From: Tolypeutes matacus
Lineage: Eukaryota > Chordata > Mammalia > Cingulata > Chlamyphoridae
NCBI GenBank assembly: GCA_026826555.1
Contig: JAKSZT010037307.1
Span: forward strand, 2,991,879-3,055,878
DNA: 64,000 nt
Direction: 5' to 3'
Of the stretch, positions 63,849 to 64,000 are shown one piece after another (positions within the stretch are counted from its first letter, which is position 1; each line of letters opens with the position of its first letter). The translations under genes and the position numbers were made by a program. The notes under the pieces are model-generated. The model searched no databases. It worked only from the letters and a program-made list of their open reading frames with translations, and was not told the DNA's origin.

Positions 63849-63861
63849 AATTGGTCCACTT

Positions 63862-64000
63862 TGATTGGATTATACAAGGCATGGAACTGTATAACAGTGA
63901 ATCCTGTGGTGGAAGATGAACTGTGGTTAACAGAACAAATATGAGAACATTCTCTCATGAATTATAACAAATATGTAATACTAGTACAGGGTGTTAATAA
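63862..64000 (+). mobile_element. Sense L1 3' UTR, continues beyond the window
   Basis: caaggcatggaactgtataa and tcatgaattataacaaatat are common L1 3' UTR text in sense orientation. Confidence 0.65.

Larger units (their letters stand above)
61100..63960 (-). mobile_element. Antisense L1 with nested L1 and LTR
   Basis: Antisense L1 3' UTR and ORF2-end text runs 61100-62061, 62729-63050 and 63708-63733 (gtcaaaaattaattggt), continuing to about 63860. A transducing L1 (62071-62719), an LTR (63051-63707) and a SINE with an assembly gap (63734-63848) interrupt it. A short (ATAG)n run lies at 61457-61474. Confidence 0.75.

Overview
This is vertebrate nuclear DNA from a placental mammal, most likely an armadillo (Dasypus) or close xenarthran. 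Two things point there. A conserved mammalian gene (PRKAR2A) runs through the first 36.6 kb. The rest is crowded with tRNA-Ala-derived SINEs of the Dasypus type, with tRNA-like A and B boxes and AAATAAATAAATAAAATCTT-like tails ending in poly(A). The species call rests on recognising the SINE style, not on a database search. Two runs of N (26576-26675 and 63734-63743) show a draft assembly. I see no bacterial operons, phage, CRISPR array or other accessory system; almost all of the long reading frames are translations of repeats.

Region 1 (1-36.6 kb) is the 3' part of PRKAR2A on the + strand, the type II-alpha regulatory subunit of cAMP-dependent protein kinase. The last six coding exons (752-905, 15110-15211, 15373-15447, 28434-28499, 32135-32276, 32712-32845) join in frame across GT-AG introns and give the C-terminal 223 residues: most of cAMP-binding domain A and all of domain B. 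A 3' UTR of about 3.8 kb follows, with a likely distal poly(A) site at 36585. The N-terminal docking domain and inhibitor segment lie upstream of the window.

Region 2 (36.6-47.4 kb) is intergenic and repeat-rich. Region 3 (47.48-47.75 kb) is a CpG-island promoter with CCAAT, GC-box, ETS and YY1 motifs and a splice donor at 47752/47753. By mammalian gene order (PRKAR2A followed by IP6K2 on the same strand) this is most likely the IP6K2 promoter and non-coding first exon. The rest of the window would then be IP6K2 intron, with one possible second UTR exon near 49207-49402 and no IP6K2 coding exon seen.

The retroelement layer is the most informative part of the sequence. Many copies have clean target-site duplications, so events can be read directly. 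They include a 6.6 kb antisense L1 holding at least seven later insertions, an L1 with a 3' transduction, a 5'-truncated retrocopy of an unknown mRNA 3' end, a SINE carrying about 210 bp of foreign 5' sequence, a SINE with a short 3' transduction, two SINEs inserted one after another into the same target, a 3'-truncated L1 with monomer-like promoter repeats, and two near-perfect 18-bp hairpins that look like template-switch scars.
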